Notes: generated from the sequence alone by a model not told the origin. DNA of 64,000 bases from UBA9647 sp963739335 (GCA_963739335.1 CAVUAC010000053.1:1-64000); one strand, 5' to 3'; positions 36,172 through 45,294 are shown, numbered from the stretch's first letter. Program-made: numbers and translations.

Positions 36172-38088
36172 TTATCCGGGCCATACGAATCTCCTTTTTG
36201 AACCTATCTCGTTCAAGTATGACTCAAGCAATTGTTTGTACCGAGTGAGGTACTCTGTGTTTCCGAGGTGCGCGAGGTGACTATAGACAATTCGTTCCAG
36301 GATCAATTCTTGGTTAATACAAAATCGTTCTCGATACAACTCTTCCCAGTCTTGGCCTTCTTTTGAGGTATGCATCTTGATTTGGTTGACAGCAGCGCTA
36401 TGGACACCCTTCATTTTCTCAAGAAAGGTAAGAATCACACTAACCTTTTTGGTCATATCTCGCGAAACAGGCGCGAGCATTTGGGGCGAGTCCGTGTCTA
36501 CAACATTCGGATAGGTCAAACAATGAAAAAGGAATTCAAACTTTGTTATCGTCGAACCAACAAACTCTCTTCCCAGAGGGGTGATGAAGACGCGCGGATT
36601 ACGCTTATCAATAGCTTCCCAACTCACATTAACTTCGCTGTCCCCAATCTCGACATGTCGAAAATCCAAAGGCACATCGTAAAGACGCTGCAATGATCTT
36701 GTAACCAAGTCTCGACGCACGCCGATGTGGCTGAAGTCCTCTACGATGTCATTGACCCGAAGGAATCTATTGGGAGAGTTGGTCAGCCAGGCAAGCAAGA
36801 TAAGCTCGATGTCGCACTCGATAGGATCTTGAATAGTGCCTCGTACTACCTGGTCATATCTATCTGTTATGTCTAGGAGCATTTCGTGCCTCTGATTTGC
36901 AACAGAGTACATCCACCTGTATAGGTAGGAAGCAAAGTCGTGGTCATCGATTGTAAGAGCATTTCGCTCATTCACTATTACACGCTTGTCAACGAGTTTT
37001 AGTAGATACTCGATGAATTCATAATTCAGCGTGAGCATGTTCCGGAGGTTGTGGTTTGCAAGGTTATGCAATTTCTCCTCTACGAATCGGGCTCTCACTT
37101 TAGGCTTGATATGACCGAAGACTATTCCAACCGCCGATCCAGTTGCCGGGAGTGCTCTTTCCGCGAAGATGTAACGCATCTCCAGTAGATTGCCAATGAA
37201 TTCTGCATCCGGAGGTGACAGCCTGACAGGCTTCGACCTTTCAGCTGCATGTGTAACCAACGATACTACCTCTATAATCTCGCCACCATAAGTTGAAAGT
37301 TCAAAGCGAAGCAGGTTTTTCTCTCGGACCGCAACAAGTAAGCCGAAGTCTCCGTTGCCGCCATGGAATATGTCAATCGCCACCGAAAACAAGACCGGTT
37401 GCATATCGCCGTTGAGTCTATCTACATTGTCCAAAACAAGCAGGAAATGCTCGATCTTGAGTGTAGCTTTGATGCAGGCAATCATCTGTGCGCAAGTCAA
37501 TCGTTCCATTACGAATTCTTCTTCGGCCGGAGTGACATCAAGGTCGTCTAGGAAAAGCTTAAAGAGATCTTCACGATTGGCACCGATGTGAGGATTATCA
37601 TGCTTAGCCCTCCATTTGAATATCAACTTGTGCATTCGCTCTTCGAAGAAGAAATCATACAGCGCATTAAATATGAACCTGAGCTTGTGATCTATCTCTG
37701 TCAGAAATTGGCTGGCGAGTTCACGCTTCAAGAGGTCGCGCAAGTATTTGTGCCTGCCCCCAGGCTCTTGCGGAAAGTCGTAGAGTTTTTCGATCTCGTT
37801 CTTAAAATCGAATAAAAAGAAGCGCGCTTTCTTCGGCAGTGATAGCAGAGCCATCCTGATGATGCTAGTCTTGCCTCTCCCAGTCGGTGCACTTACAACC
37901 AAGAAGCCATCGAGATTTGCGTGAAGCTTCTCCAAGAACTCATTGTCTTGTTTTGGGAATGGGACATGTAAGCTAGCAAAGTAATCATTGGCATCCGGAT
38001 GTGTGCCTTTGCGAATTGGCTGATCTAGCGAAAAATCAAGTGCTCTCTTCAAGGACTCGAGAAAAGTCGACGCATCTTGTTTTTCCAT
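36172..38088 (-). CDS. Large P-loop NTPase, STAND/AAA-like
   Basis: The start at 38088 (MEKQDASTFLES) is preferred over 38127; it follows the stop of the small upstream gene (38091) by two bases. Walker A is SAPTGRGKTSIIRMAL near residue 66 and Walker B HFLLVLDNVDRLN near 210. A long helical region follows (LANHNLRNMLTLNYEFIEYL) and then a winged-helix-like part (LRVNDIVEDFSHIGVRRDLV). About 640 residues with no recognised effector domain. Such NTPases act as switches in defence or signalling. The upstream partner is a Cys-rich membrane protein. Confidence 0.7.
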   Translation of the reverse strand: MEKQDASTFLESLKRALDFSLDQPIRKGTHPDANDYFASLHVPFPKQDNEFLEKLHANLDGFLVVSAPTGRGKTSIIRMALLSLPKKARFFLFDFKNEIEKLYDFPQEPGGRHKYLRDLLKRELASQFLTEIDHKLRFIFNALYDFFFEERMHKLIFKWRAKHDNPHIGANREDLFKLFLDDLDVTPAEEEFVMERLTCAQMIACIKATLKIEHFLLVLDNVDRLNGDMQPVLFSVAIDIFHGGNGDFGLLVAVREKNLLRFELSTYGGEIIEVVSLVTHAAERSKPVRLSPPDAEFIGNLLEMRYIFAERALPATGSAVGIVFGHIKPKVRARFVEEKLHNLANHNLRNMLTLNYEFIEYLLKLVDKRVIVNERNALTIDDHDFASYLYRWMYSVANQRHEMLLDITDRYDQVVRGTIQDPIECDIELILLAWLTNSPNRFLRVNDIVEDFSHIGVRRDLVTRSLQRLYDVPLDFRHVEIGDSEVNVSWEAIDKRNPRVFITPLGREFVGSTITKFEFLFHCLTYPNVVDTDSPQMLAPVSRDMTKKVSVILTFLEKMKGVHSAAVNQIKMHTSKEGQDWEELYRERFCINQELILERIVYSHLAHLGNTEYLTRYKQLLESYLNEIGSKRRFVWPG

Positions 38089-38090
38089 GT

Positions 38091-38474
38091 CTAGTCGCCT
38101 TTCAATTTCGTGAACGCCCAAAAACAAGCAAAAAAAGCTGGTATGCTTGCTAAGATAAATAGCGCGAGCCTTTCCAGGTAGGAACGAGTGATCTTGCGTT
38201 CTGCATGCTCCGGGTCAGTGGTCAGTTTATCATAACAGAACGGACAGAAAAGACCCAGTCGACGACATCTGAGCACAATAAACGACAGTGGAAACCAATA
38301 CCAAAGGGAAGCCCCGCAACGACCGGATGAGTGGAAGCAGCAGTCTCCGCAACTCCGTTTTCTGATGTAAGTATTGCTTACGCCCGCCCACAGAGCAAGG
38401 CCATAGTGGAGAAGAACTAGAGTTAATATCAAACCAGATACAATCAAAAACCCATTTATCAGAATCTGAAACAT
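38091..38474 (-). CDS. Cys-rich membrane protein, partner of the NTPase
   Basis: 127 residues with membrane helices at ~5-30 (ILINGFLIVSGLILTLVLLH), ~58-70 and ~103-122 (LALFILASIPAFFACFWAF). Between them is a cysteine set (CGDCCF, GRCG, RCRRLGLFCPFC) that could bind zinc. It sits directly before the P-loop NTPase with adjacent stop and start, so the two are co-translated. The family is unknown. Confidence 0.65.
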   Translation of the reverse strand: MFQILINGFLIVSGLILTLVLLHYGLALWAGVSNTYIRKRSCGDCCFHSSGRCGASLWYWFPLSFIVLRCRRLGLFCPFCYDKLTTDPEHAERKITRSYLERLALFILASIPAFFACFWAFTKLKGD

Positions 38475-38530
38475 ATATGCGACCCTTCTAATGATTTTGA
38501 CCAGCCCCCAGTTGTGGTGCCAATGCAGAG

Positions 38531-38763
38531 TTAGTTAATTTGCCGAGCCATTGGCAGGCCGATGCGATAATGTGCTTCTGGTGCCGGTGGTCGAAACTTG
38601 AGCGAGGTATGCGGTTTGATCGTGTTGTACAGCCTTCTGCATCTCTCCGTTCAAGAGTTCATCTCTGAGTTTTGCGTTGAATGATTCAATGTAGCCGTTT
38701 TCCCATGGACTGCCTGGTTTGATGAATAGGGTTTTGACGCCGAGTCATTGAAGCCAGTCTGCT
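38531..38763 (-). pseudogene. IS3-family transposase (integrase core) relic
   Basis: Read on the minus strand: GVKTLFIKPGSPWENGYIES and then FNAKLRDELLNGE match the C-terminal DDE region of IS3-type OrfB. After a deletion the other frame continues RLYNTIKPHTSLKFRPPAPE, the conserved end of the family. A stop codon also interrupts DWLQ*LGVKT. No terminal repeats or OrfA remain. Confidence 0.8.
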
Positions 38764-38847
38764 TTCTACTTTCCCTTTGGGATACGCTATGATGTGGTTG
38801 CTGAGGTGAAAACTGACTGGAAAGCTATCTTGCCCTTCTGCAAATGT

Positions 38848-38869
38848 CAATACCAAGTTCTTGGTATTG
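38848..38869. repeat. Perfect palindrome CAATACCAAG-TT-CTTGGTATTG
   Basis: Ten-base arms separated by TT. A one-mismatch relative (ATACCAAGTTCTTGGGAT) lies at 42564-42581. It may be an operator or a short dispersed element; no gene start lies directly beside it. Confidence 0.5.
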
Positions 38870-39069
38870 ACGAGTTCGAGAGAAAGTGACATGTTCACTC
38901 TGGCGATTTTCGCGGAGGGTGACTGTATTGTGACGCAGTTCTTTTGTCGGTGAATCGTAAACCTGATGGGGAAGAGATTGCAGCGATTTCGGTTGAAGAG
39001 GCGGGGAGTTCTTCTCGCAGCGAGCGAGGAAGACCGGGCGCAAATTCAAGGTTGTTAGGTTAACAAGCA

Positions 39070-39411
39070 ATGGTTGATTCAGAAAAGCCTGACGTCCGTT
39101 TTACGGCTGTGTTCGAGGCTGTCGACATGCAATTGGAGGATAATAGGCCACCGATCACCCGCGTCACATTCGAACGACTGAAGAGCGAGGGTGTTTCGGA
39201 AGTTGATGCGAAGCTAATGATCGGAGCAGCGTTTGCGGATGAAATTCGCAAGATCGTCAAGGGCGCCAATCGGATGGATTTGAGGAGATATACAGAAAAC
39301 CTGAAACGACTTCCAGCGATTTCATGGAAAAAGGTACGTGATCGACGGCTTGAAGCAGATGGCGACAAGATGGCACAAGCTGGTTGCAGGGACACAACCG
39401 GGGTGAAGTGA
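39070..39411 (+). CDS. Small hypothetical protein, DUF1841-like
   Basis: 113 residues. VFEAVDMQLEDNRPP, TFERLKSEGVSEVDAKLMIG, FADEIRKIVKG, YTENLKRLP resemble small helical proteins of the DUF1841 kind (QL-x-D-P-P ... RL-x-x-G-x-S-x-x-x-A). There is no membrane segment and the function is unknown. It is the first gene of the plus-strand run that continues to 56 kb. Confidence 0.6.
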   Translation: MVDSEKPDVRFTAVFEAVDMQLEDNRPPITRVTFERLKSEGVSEVDAKLMIGAAFADEIRKIVKGANRMDLRRYTENLKRLPAISWKKVRDRRLEADGDKMAQAGCRDTTGVK

Positions 39412-39580
39412 GACGAGCGCTGGGATTCCTTGGAGCTGCAGTTTCCCGTCCTCGCGGTTATTGACATAAGGTCGCACACGTCGACTGCTTGAGCAGCAGA
39501 CACAAGGGTACGCGACAATCCTATCGACTTTGATGCAACTGCTCAGGATAGCCGGTGGGCGTTGAAAGGAGCTTCGCAGA

Positions 39581-39880
39581 ATGCAGGTTTCTCTTCTCGA
39601 CATTTTAGCACTCGTTTGTGCTTATGCAGTCTTCGGATTCTTCGGCTTTCGAGTGTCCAAGAGGTTCAAAAGGCCAGTATCCCTGGCAACGTGGATTACT
39701 CTCATCGTTGTGACCTTTGTCGTAGCTTGTTACCTGCTCGGTCCAAACAGTTTTCTTGTCTCGGTATTTGGTTTCAACATGTACATCAACAGTTCACTCC
39801 AGGCAATCGGTGTCGGAATCATTATTGGCTTGGCGACACGGGAGATCCGGTCAAAGGTCGAGGGGAAGAACACAGCGTGA
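39581..39880 (+). CDS. Small three-helix membrane protein
   Basis: Preceded by AAAGGAG ten bases upstream. Helices lie near residues 5-24 (LDILALVCAYAVFGFFGF), 36-54 (LATWITLIVVTFVVACYLL) and 72-88 (LQAIGVGIIIGLATREI). No family is recognised. Confidence 0.65.
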   Translation: MQVSLLDILALVCAYAVFGFFGFRVSKRFKRPVSLATWITLIVVTFVVACYLLGPNSFLVSVFGFNMYINSSLQAIGVGIIIGLATREIRSKVEGKNTA

Positions 39881-39999
39881 TACTGTCTGGACAGCTAGCG
39901 AGGAATTTGATGCTGTTGGATCTCGCGTCGTGAACGTCGAAGAATCAAGGTGATCATCGCATCCATTCATGAACTGTTTATTCACAATTCGAGGACAAA

Positions 40000-40782
40000 A
40001 TGGGGTTCCCGACAAGCGAAGTAAGAGCACAATTCACGGCTCCAGGGTATCGACTTGGGTTGGCAATTTATGGTGCATTGGGATTCCTCTTGAGCACTTG
40101 GATAACCACCAAGTACGATCCAGAAATCTACAGACTTGTTGTGCTAGCAGGCAAGAGTTGGAAGCCAGGACTGCCGGAGTACGCCTGGGGTTTCAAGGTA
40201 TTATGGCTTTCACTGCCGTTATTCTTGTTTATCTTCGAAGCTGCGAAGATCAGTATGAAGCTCCCTAGGAGCATCATAGGCGACTCGCTGTCATATGGCA
40301 TCTTCATCGTTCTAGTGTTCGTCTCGCTTGCGGCGGTTTCCTTGATCAACTTTGGACTTAATGGGGCGCTCACTATTCAATTCGCAGGCTATGGATTCAT
40401 TCTCGGGTCGACGGAGTTCCTCCGAGGCTTTCAGTTCGACTTCTCTTTTGCACAGGACAAGTCAATACTTCGCGAGGCCCGGATGGAGAAAATCAAGTTT
40501 CTGCACAAGAAGTGGTTCAGCGCGATCAGCGCTCTGGTCACGGTCGCGATTGCGATCTGTGTCACTGCGGCAATCAAGCTCTTCGAGACATCAATAGAGG
40601 ATCTGGGGCGCGAAGCTGCAGAGCTGCTGGCGCAAATCCTTGGATGTGTGGTTGTGTATGCAGGGGTTGGCCTGACGCTTGGTCCATTTGCGGAGATGTT
40701 CAAGATTCTGGCGAAGATCGAAGATCAAATGGATCACATAGAGGCACCGGAGAACGCTGCGCTCTCCCGCACAAGACCTTGA
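40000..40782 (+). CDS. Multi-helix membrane protein
   Basis: 260 residues with about six hydrophobic helices, including YRLGLAIYGALGFLLSTW, FKVLWLSLPLFLFIFEAAKI, YGIFIVLVFVSLAAVSLI, ISALVTVAIAICVTAAIKLF and ILGCVVVYAGVGLTLG. The C-terminus is an amphipathic helix. The family is unknown. It ends 38 bases before the TIGR04141-family gene. Confidence 0.6.
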   Translation: MGFPTSEVRAQFTAPGYRLGLAIYGALGFLLSTWITTKYDPEIYRLVVLAGKSWKPGLPEYAWGFKVLWLSLPLFLFIFEAAKISMKLPRSIIGDSLSYGIFIVLVFVSLAAVSLINFGLNGALTIQFAGYGFILGSTEFLRGFQFDFSFAQDKSILREARMEKIKFLHKKWFSAISALVTVAIAICVTAAIKLFETSIEDLGREAAELLAQILGCVVVYAGVGLTLGPFAEMFKILAKIEDQMDHIEAPENAALSRTRP

Positions 40783-40820
40783 GGAACTTGCATATTCGTG
40801 AATAATCCGAAGGAGGTATC

Positions 40821-42395
40821 ATGCCGCATCGCGACGCAAGAGTGCAGCATCTGAACATTTTTCTGTTTCGGGAGAGCTGCAAACAATTCAAAGACGCGTT
40901 CCGATCTCCGACGCTTGCCACCAAGCTGATGATCGAAAAGAAAAAGGGTTTTGAGGCGGCGCTGTATATACCGGAATCGCCCGTGAAGGAGCCTGCTTGG
41001 GTAGATTTCCTGAAGGGGGGCTTTGGTGACAGGGTCCGCGTGGAAGCGAATAGACTTTCTTCGGCGCTGCTGCTCGTTAAGGTCAGGGGAAGAATCTTTG
41101 CATTCACATTCGGTCATACACGGTCGCTTCTGAAGGAAGAACTTTGCGAGCTGGATTTCGGGCTCATGGTTGTGGTCAACCGAGTCGATGCTCGTCTCAT
41201 CAGAGGTCTCAGTCTTCGGATGTTCAGGGAGATGACATTGAAGCGATCTGAAGAAGCAGCAAGGGGGACGGATCTGCGGAGCTTCACCGTCAATGTTAGA
41301 CAGGATCTCCTGCGGGCCGTCACCGGCAGACCGAGAGATCTCAAGTTTGCGACAAGAATCAGCGGTGCTGATTCGTTGGTGATCGACGCTCCTCTCAATT
41401 TTGTCGAGCTTGGCAAGAAGTGCGAGGAGATGCTGAAGGCATACAAGGAGAAGGAATATCTCAGACAGGGATTCCGATGGATTGGGAACATCAAAGAGAT
41501 TCGTGAGCCGAAGATGATCTTTCATCTTGATGATTTGCTCATCCGTGCCTTGCGAAGGAAAAGTGCCGATGTGCAGATGATGACGCCGGACTCGTTTACG
41601 AGAGACAACATTCGCGGTTTTCTGTATTCTGGAGAACGAGGCGAGACCAGCGTTCACCCTGAACTGGAGATCCAAGATTGGTATCGCGCTACCGAGGGAA
41701 GACCTGTTACTCTCACGGTAGATGAGCTAAAGCGCAGGCGGATCCGAGTCCTCGACACCGCTGACATTGTGGAGCCGATTAAGGAATACCAGTTCTTTTG
41801 CTTTGAGGTAATGTTTGGAAAAACCGTCTTTGTTCTGAGCAATGGCCGATGGCATCAAATCGCACAGGATTTGATCAAGGAAGCAAACGAATTCTTGAAG
41901 CAAATAGAGGGTCAGGCGCTAGCCCTAGATTTGGCAAATAGAGGGGACACGGAAGATAAGTACCTGGCTCAACTGATGAAGGGGCGAAGAGATCTGGCGA
42001 GTATGCACAAGGCGACCTTCATGATGCCCGGAGGGTCGGTCGAGCTCTGCGACGTGCTGTCAAGGCAGGGGCATTTGGTCCATGTGAAGCGGTGGGGCGC
42101 TTCCGGGACATTCAGTCATCTCTTGCGTCAGGGGGCAGTTTCAGCAGAAACGATCCGGAGAGTTCCCGATGCGCGCAAGCATATCCGGACTCACGTGAAG
42201 AAGTTCAGGAGAGAGATAGCCCAGTTCTTCCCGGCCAAGAATTTCTTGCCGGGTCGTGTTACCGTGGTGTTTGCGCTTATCCGTGAGTTGGACAGAGAGC
42301 TTCCATTTTTCAGCAAGTTGAGCCTGATGAGGGAGGCTCAACAGGTAGCGTCTCTTGGGTACAGAGTGGTGTATCAACGAATTGAGGTGAATTGA
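40821..42395 (+). CDS. TIGR04141/DUF6119 sporadically distributed protein
   Basis: GAAGGAGG precedes the ATG with ideal spacing. The 524-residue sequence follows this family throughout: LNIFLFRESCKQFKDAF, SSALLLVKVRGRIFAFTFGH, DLLRAVTGRPRDLKFATRIS, ADSLVIDAPL, FRWIGNIKEIREP, IRGFLYSGERGE, and the end SVELCDVLSRQGHLVHVKR, GTFSHLLRQGAVSAE, LPFFSKLSLMREAQQVASLG. The family is known only for patchy distribution, often near restriction or defence genes; its biochemical role is undescribed as far as I know. Here it leads an unusual enzyme-rich cluster. Confidence 0.85.
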   Translation: MPHRDARVQHLNIFLFRESCKQFKDAFRSPTLATKLMIEKKKGFEAALYIPESPVKEPAWVDFLKGGFGDRVRVEANRLSSALLLVKVRGRIFAFTFGHTRSLLKEELCELDFGLMVVVNRVDARLIRGLSLRMFREMTLKRSEEAARGTDLRSFTVNVRQDLLRAVTGRPRDLKFATRISGADSLVIDAPLNFVELGKKCEEMLKAYKEKEYLRQGFRWIGNIKEIREPKMIFHLDDLLIRALRRKSADVQMMTPDSFTRDNIRGFLYSGERGETSVHPELEIQDWYRATEGRPVTLTVDELKRRRIRVLDTADIVEPIKEYQFFCFEVMFGKTVFVLSNGRWHQIAQDLIKEANEFLKQIEGQALALDLANRGDTEDKYLAQLMKGRRDLASMHKATFMMPGGSVELCDVLSRQGHLVHVKRWGASGTFSHLLRQGAVSAETIRRVPDARKHIRTHVKKFRREIAQFFPAKNFLPGRVTVVFALIRELDRELPFFSKLSLMREAQQVASLGYRVVYQRIEVN

Positions 42396-42746
42396 GCCTG
42401 ATGGGGCTAATTCGACCAATAGAAGTCATACGAAAGAGAAAAAGAGCGAAACCAATCGTAGGAAGATTCGCCTCTTTGTCCGTCCACTTGGAAAGAGGGA
42501 GAGATCGCTCGTGATGATCCGCATCCGGGCGTGATGGACGGACTGCCATCTGTTCTCACGAGGCATACCAAGTTCTTGGGATTGCGCCTTTGTTTGTATC
42601 CCGCCATGTTAGTGTTACCCAAATCACCGCCCCCGCAAGACACAAGACCCAAGTTGAAACTCACAACGAAGGGAAGGATTACCCGGTTAGCGGTGTGACC
42701 GACCTTCGGACGATTAATCGGTTGGAGGGCAGGCATGCCCAGTTGA
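42396..42746. other. Intergenic stretch with palindrome copy
   Basis: It holds a near-copy of the CCAAGTTCTTGG palindrome (42564-42581) and no gene that I can support. Confidence 0.4.
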
Positions 42747-43019
42747 GTTCGAGTTGCCTGCATCAATAATCGTGAACACTATAACCCGCATGAGCGCATC
42801 ATCAACATCGGTGGTGTCAATCCAGATGGAAGCAGGTGGAAGATTTCGCAACAAAGAGCGATTGAGCGTATAGAAGACGGCACATACAGTTTCTACGTGA
42901 GTGCCAGTGGATATATCACGGATGTGATTGTAGCAACCCACAACGGTCACAAGTACCTGAAGACGAAGCCCGACGCAACGGGTGAAGACAACTTGCTCAA
43001 CCTGCCCGAGTGTTCGTGA
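42735..43019 (+). CDS. DUF3892 protein with an in-frame TGA at codon 4
   Basis: The frame reads ACINNREHYNPHERIINIGG, then VNPDGSRWKISQQRAIERI, GTYSFYVSASGYITDVIVAT and GHKYLKTKPD...LLNLPEC, the full DUF3892 pattern of about 90 residues. The only suitable ATG (42735) is followed by CCC AGT TGA, then the family sequence. Either the TGA is a point mutation or sequence error, or translation starts at a non-standard codon after 42747. DUF3892 proteins are small and of unknown role. Confidence 0.7.
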
Positions 43020-43200
43020 GGTCGCAGTGTCGCGCGCTTCAGACTCGACAGAGCGAGTCCCTCCTTGCGGCTTTTGGACAAAACACCGCTGATTGTGAAT
43101 TGTTAATTGTGAACGGTCAATTGTCAACGGATAATTGTTGTGGTCCCAGGCGGGACTTGTTCGAGGAAGTTGGGAAACAGGACACCAGCATGATTTGAAG
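43019..43200 (+). repeat. ~180-bp direct repeat, copy A
   Basis: It contains GACTCGACAGAGCGAGTCCC, then TGAATTGTTAATTGTGAACG, GTCAATTGTCAACGG and GGCGGGACTTGTTCGAGG. The same order recurs at about 80 percent identity at 46980-47150. The two copies flank the genes at 43276-46819. Confidence 0.75.
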
Positions 43201-43275
43201 GCGATTGTCGTTGACGTTCCCAATTGTCATGTGAGGTGAAATTCAACGCTAGAACTTTTCAAAGGAGTAATTCCC

Positions 43276-44454
43276 ATGCCGCGGCTCGTCACAATTGTCA
43301 CTGGACCCATCGTCGGGTTGTTTTCGACGCGCTACATTGAGCACACAGTGAAGTTTGCAGAATCCCTCGGGCTCACGATCAATACCTTCAATGTCTTCGA
43401 TGAAATCTTCGAGCAGTCGGGAGTGAAACTCAGCTCTTCTTACGAGGAGGCTTTGCTCGTTGGGGAGCTGCTCGATGGATACCTGTATCAATTCCAGGAT
43501 GCACGTGAGAAAGCATACCTATCGATCGCGAGGAAGATCGACAAACTTCCCCGGGATGCGAATGTGCTCATACGAACTCCGGCCTCGATTGAATGGCGCG
43601 GGGTGAACAACAACCTCAAGGATCATCGAATCATCGCGCGCGTCATAAAGCCGGACCGTATCGTCACCCTCATCGATGCAGAATGGAAAATTGCCAAGCG
43701 GCTCAAGACTTCCTATGGGAAACTTGCTCTTGAGGCGATCACACATCAAAAGAGGCTGAGCATTGAAACGATCCTTCAGTGGCTGGGCGCGGAAGTCTCG
43801 ATCAGCGAAGACTGGGCGGAGTGGTCTCGCTTCCTGACAAACAAGCCAGTGAGGCACTACGTGCTCGGAATTCATACCCCGTCCTTTCATGACAGAACTA
43901 AGTACACATATGATGTTGACAACCTGACGAAGTTTGCCACGCAGCGCAAGCTTCCCGCCTTCTACTCTTCCTATTCGATGACTGTTGCGACTGAGGGTGT
44001 ACGGAAGCAGATCAACCACCTCATCTGGAGACTGAGAGAATATGGAGTCGTGATTGATCCAGCGAGCATCGAGCTGGGAAGCAACGTCGATCCGAAGGAC
44101 GAATCTGTCGTGTTCGCCTATACCGTGTGTCGTGATTTACGATGGGATGTTCAAAAGGTGGACATCGTGGCTGCGTTTCATCCCTACAAGAAGATGCCAC
44201 CATTGAGTACGGGAATGCTGGACGAACTTGGTCACGCGAGAGCTTTCCGCAAAGAACGGTATTTTCTGCTTCCATCAGGCGGGGGAAGTCCATTTACCAA
44301 GAACAACTACGTTCCGGCCGAACACATTTTCACGAATGGTGCAGATTTCTTCCGCTTTCTCGAGAGACGGAGAAACCCAGCACTGAAACCACATTTTAAA
44401 TCCATAACTAAGGCGTTCGCACAATGGCAAATCAACAACACATCGAGGCTGTGA
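43276..44454 (+). CDS. Kinase-like protein with degenerate P-loop and deoxyribosyltransferase-like C-terminal half
   Basis: AAAGGAG lies eight bases before the ATG. Residues 1-190 resemble an adenylate-kinase-type fold: MPRLVTIVTGPIVGLFSTRY occupies the place of the P-loop but lacks GK(S/T), and PDRIVTLIDAEWKIAKRL plus SIETILQWLGAEVSISEDWA fit the later strands and lid. Residues 195-370 (VRHYVLGIHTPSFHDR, AFYSSYSMTVATEG, LREYGVVIDPASIELG) look like a nucleoside 2-deoxyribosyltransferase/TIR-like nucleotide fold. The assignment is by eye and tentative. The product would be a nucleotide-handling enzyme. It overlaps the next gene by 31 bases. Confidence 0.5.
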   Translation: MPRLVTIVTGPIVGLFSTRYIEHTVKFAESLGLTINTFNVFDEIFEQSGVKLSSSYEEALLVGELLDGYLYQFQDAREKAYLSIARKIDKLPRDANVLIRTPASIEWRGVNNNLKDHRIIARVIKPDRIVTLIDAEWKIAKRLKTSYGKLALEAITHQKRLSIETILQWLGAEVSISEDWAEWSRFLTNKPVRHYVLGIHTPSFHDRTKYTYDVDNLTKFATQRKLPAFYSSYSMTVATEGVRKQINHLIWRLREYGVVIDPASIELGSNVDPKDESVVFAYTVCRDLRWDVQKVDIVAAFHPYKKMPPLSTGMLDELGHARAFRKERYFLLPSGGGSPFTKNNYVPAEHIFTNGADFFRFLERRRNPALKPHFKSITKAFAQWQINNTSRL

Positions 44455-44864
44455 GCGGTGGAGAGCTCCTTGAGCTCATCCGCAGGCGGGTGGTCTTTGG
44501 GGAGTCTCTGACCATACCGCTCTTTCGTACGCCCACGCTTGCGGAGCTTGAGGAAAGGTTGTCCAAACAGATACACGTGCAAGGAGGGTCAAGATTCATA
44601 GAATGGCAAAACTACAAGAGCGCAGTCGCTCTCGCCGGCAACGATGTCACTGTTCACGTTTTGCCTGCGGAGATTCAGCGCTTCAAGGATAGTCTGCAGA
44701 AGCTAGAGAGAGCGTATGAAATACGCTCTCTCATCCAGCGGGGTCAGATCCTGCAGGATCTGGTTCTGCTGGGACAGGAATTGTTGCGGCGAAAGTACTT
44801 TTGCGCTTTTGATGCACTTCGGGAAAAAGGTCATACTGTCCAGTGCGGCAACTTTGGTGATTGA
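44424..44864 (+). CDS. Large hypothetical enzyme, part 1 of 3 (frameshifted)
   Basis: The N-terminal part of a ~798-residue protein spread over three frames. It is helical and charged (SGGELLELIRRRVVFGESLT, EIQRFKDSLQKLERAYEIRS). After LLRRKY an extra T in the run at 44802-44805 shifts the frame; removing it gives FALLMHFGKKVILSSAATLV in the next piece. It starts inside the previous gene, so the two are coupled. Confidence 0.6.
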   Translation: MANQQHIEAVSGGELLELIRRRVVFGESLTIPLFRTPTLAELEERLSKQIHVQGGSRFIEWQNYKSAVALAGNDVTVHVLPAEIQRFKDSLQKLERAYEIRSLIQRGQILQDLVLLGQELLRRKYFCAFDALREKGHTVQCGNFGD

Positions 44865-45294
44865 GACGGGTGCTTCGGCGATTCAAATTCTTGGAAGAGC
44901 GCCTGCCGGTCCGCGTTATGCGTACAGGAAGTTCGGGCGAAAAGATACTCCGCAAACGGCGATGCTGGGGGTAGAGATCCTCTCGAGCGGAGCCTTTCCG
45001 GATTGGTCAGACACGGGATTGTCTGATCTGCGAAAGGAGGGGGACATTTCCCGCATGGGATTTGAGAACGTCATTGAAGCAGCGCTGGACACTCCCCGAA
45101 CTCGAGTCCTGAACAGGTTGATCGAGGAGGGGAGAGACGTTCCGCCCCTGATGTTCCCTGTGTTCCTGAGAAGCATGCTTGACCTCGAACTGATGCGGCT
45201 CGGACAAGCGACGACTCCCGGAACGTACAGATCTGCTCCTGAACTCGTCGTACCATGGGGCGCTTCTTGTGGATCACTCGACAAATGTCAGTGA
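44716..45294 (+). CDS. Large hypothetical enzyme, part 2 of 3
   Basis: Only the portion after ~44805 belongs to the protein: FALLMHFGKKVILSSAATLV, IETGASAIQILGRAPAG, MLGVEILSSGAFPDW, FPVFLRSMLDLELMRL. The ATG at 44716 is not a real start. An extra G in the run at 45256-45259 ends this frame; the protein continues as LLVDHSTNVSEQVQIIYEEE. Confidence 0.6.
   Translation: MKYALSSSGVRSCRIWFCWDRNCCGESTFALLMHFGKKVILSSAATLVIETGASAIQILGRAPAGPRYAYRKFGRKDTPQTAMLGVEILSSGAFPDWSDTGLSDLRKEGDISRMGFENVIEAALDTPRTRVLNRLIEEGRDVPPLMFPVFLRSMLDLELMRLGQATTPGTYRSAPELVVPWGASCGSLDKCQ

Noticed and set aside
38531..38763. A complete insertion sequence
   Set aside because: Only the last part of the IS3 transposase is present, with a stop and a deletion; no OrfA, no terminal inverted repeats, no target duplication.
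42744..42746. Selenocysteine or reassigned TGA in the DUF3892 gene
   Set aside because: Other genes in the window use TGA as a stop, no SECIS-like hairpin follows, and the family has no cysteine or tryptophan requirement there.
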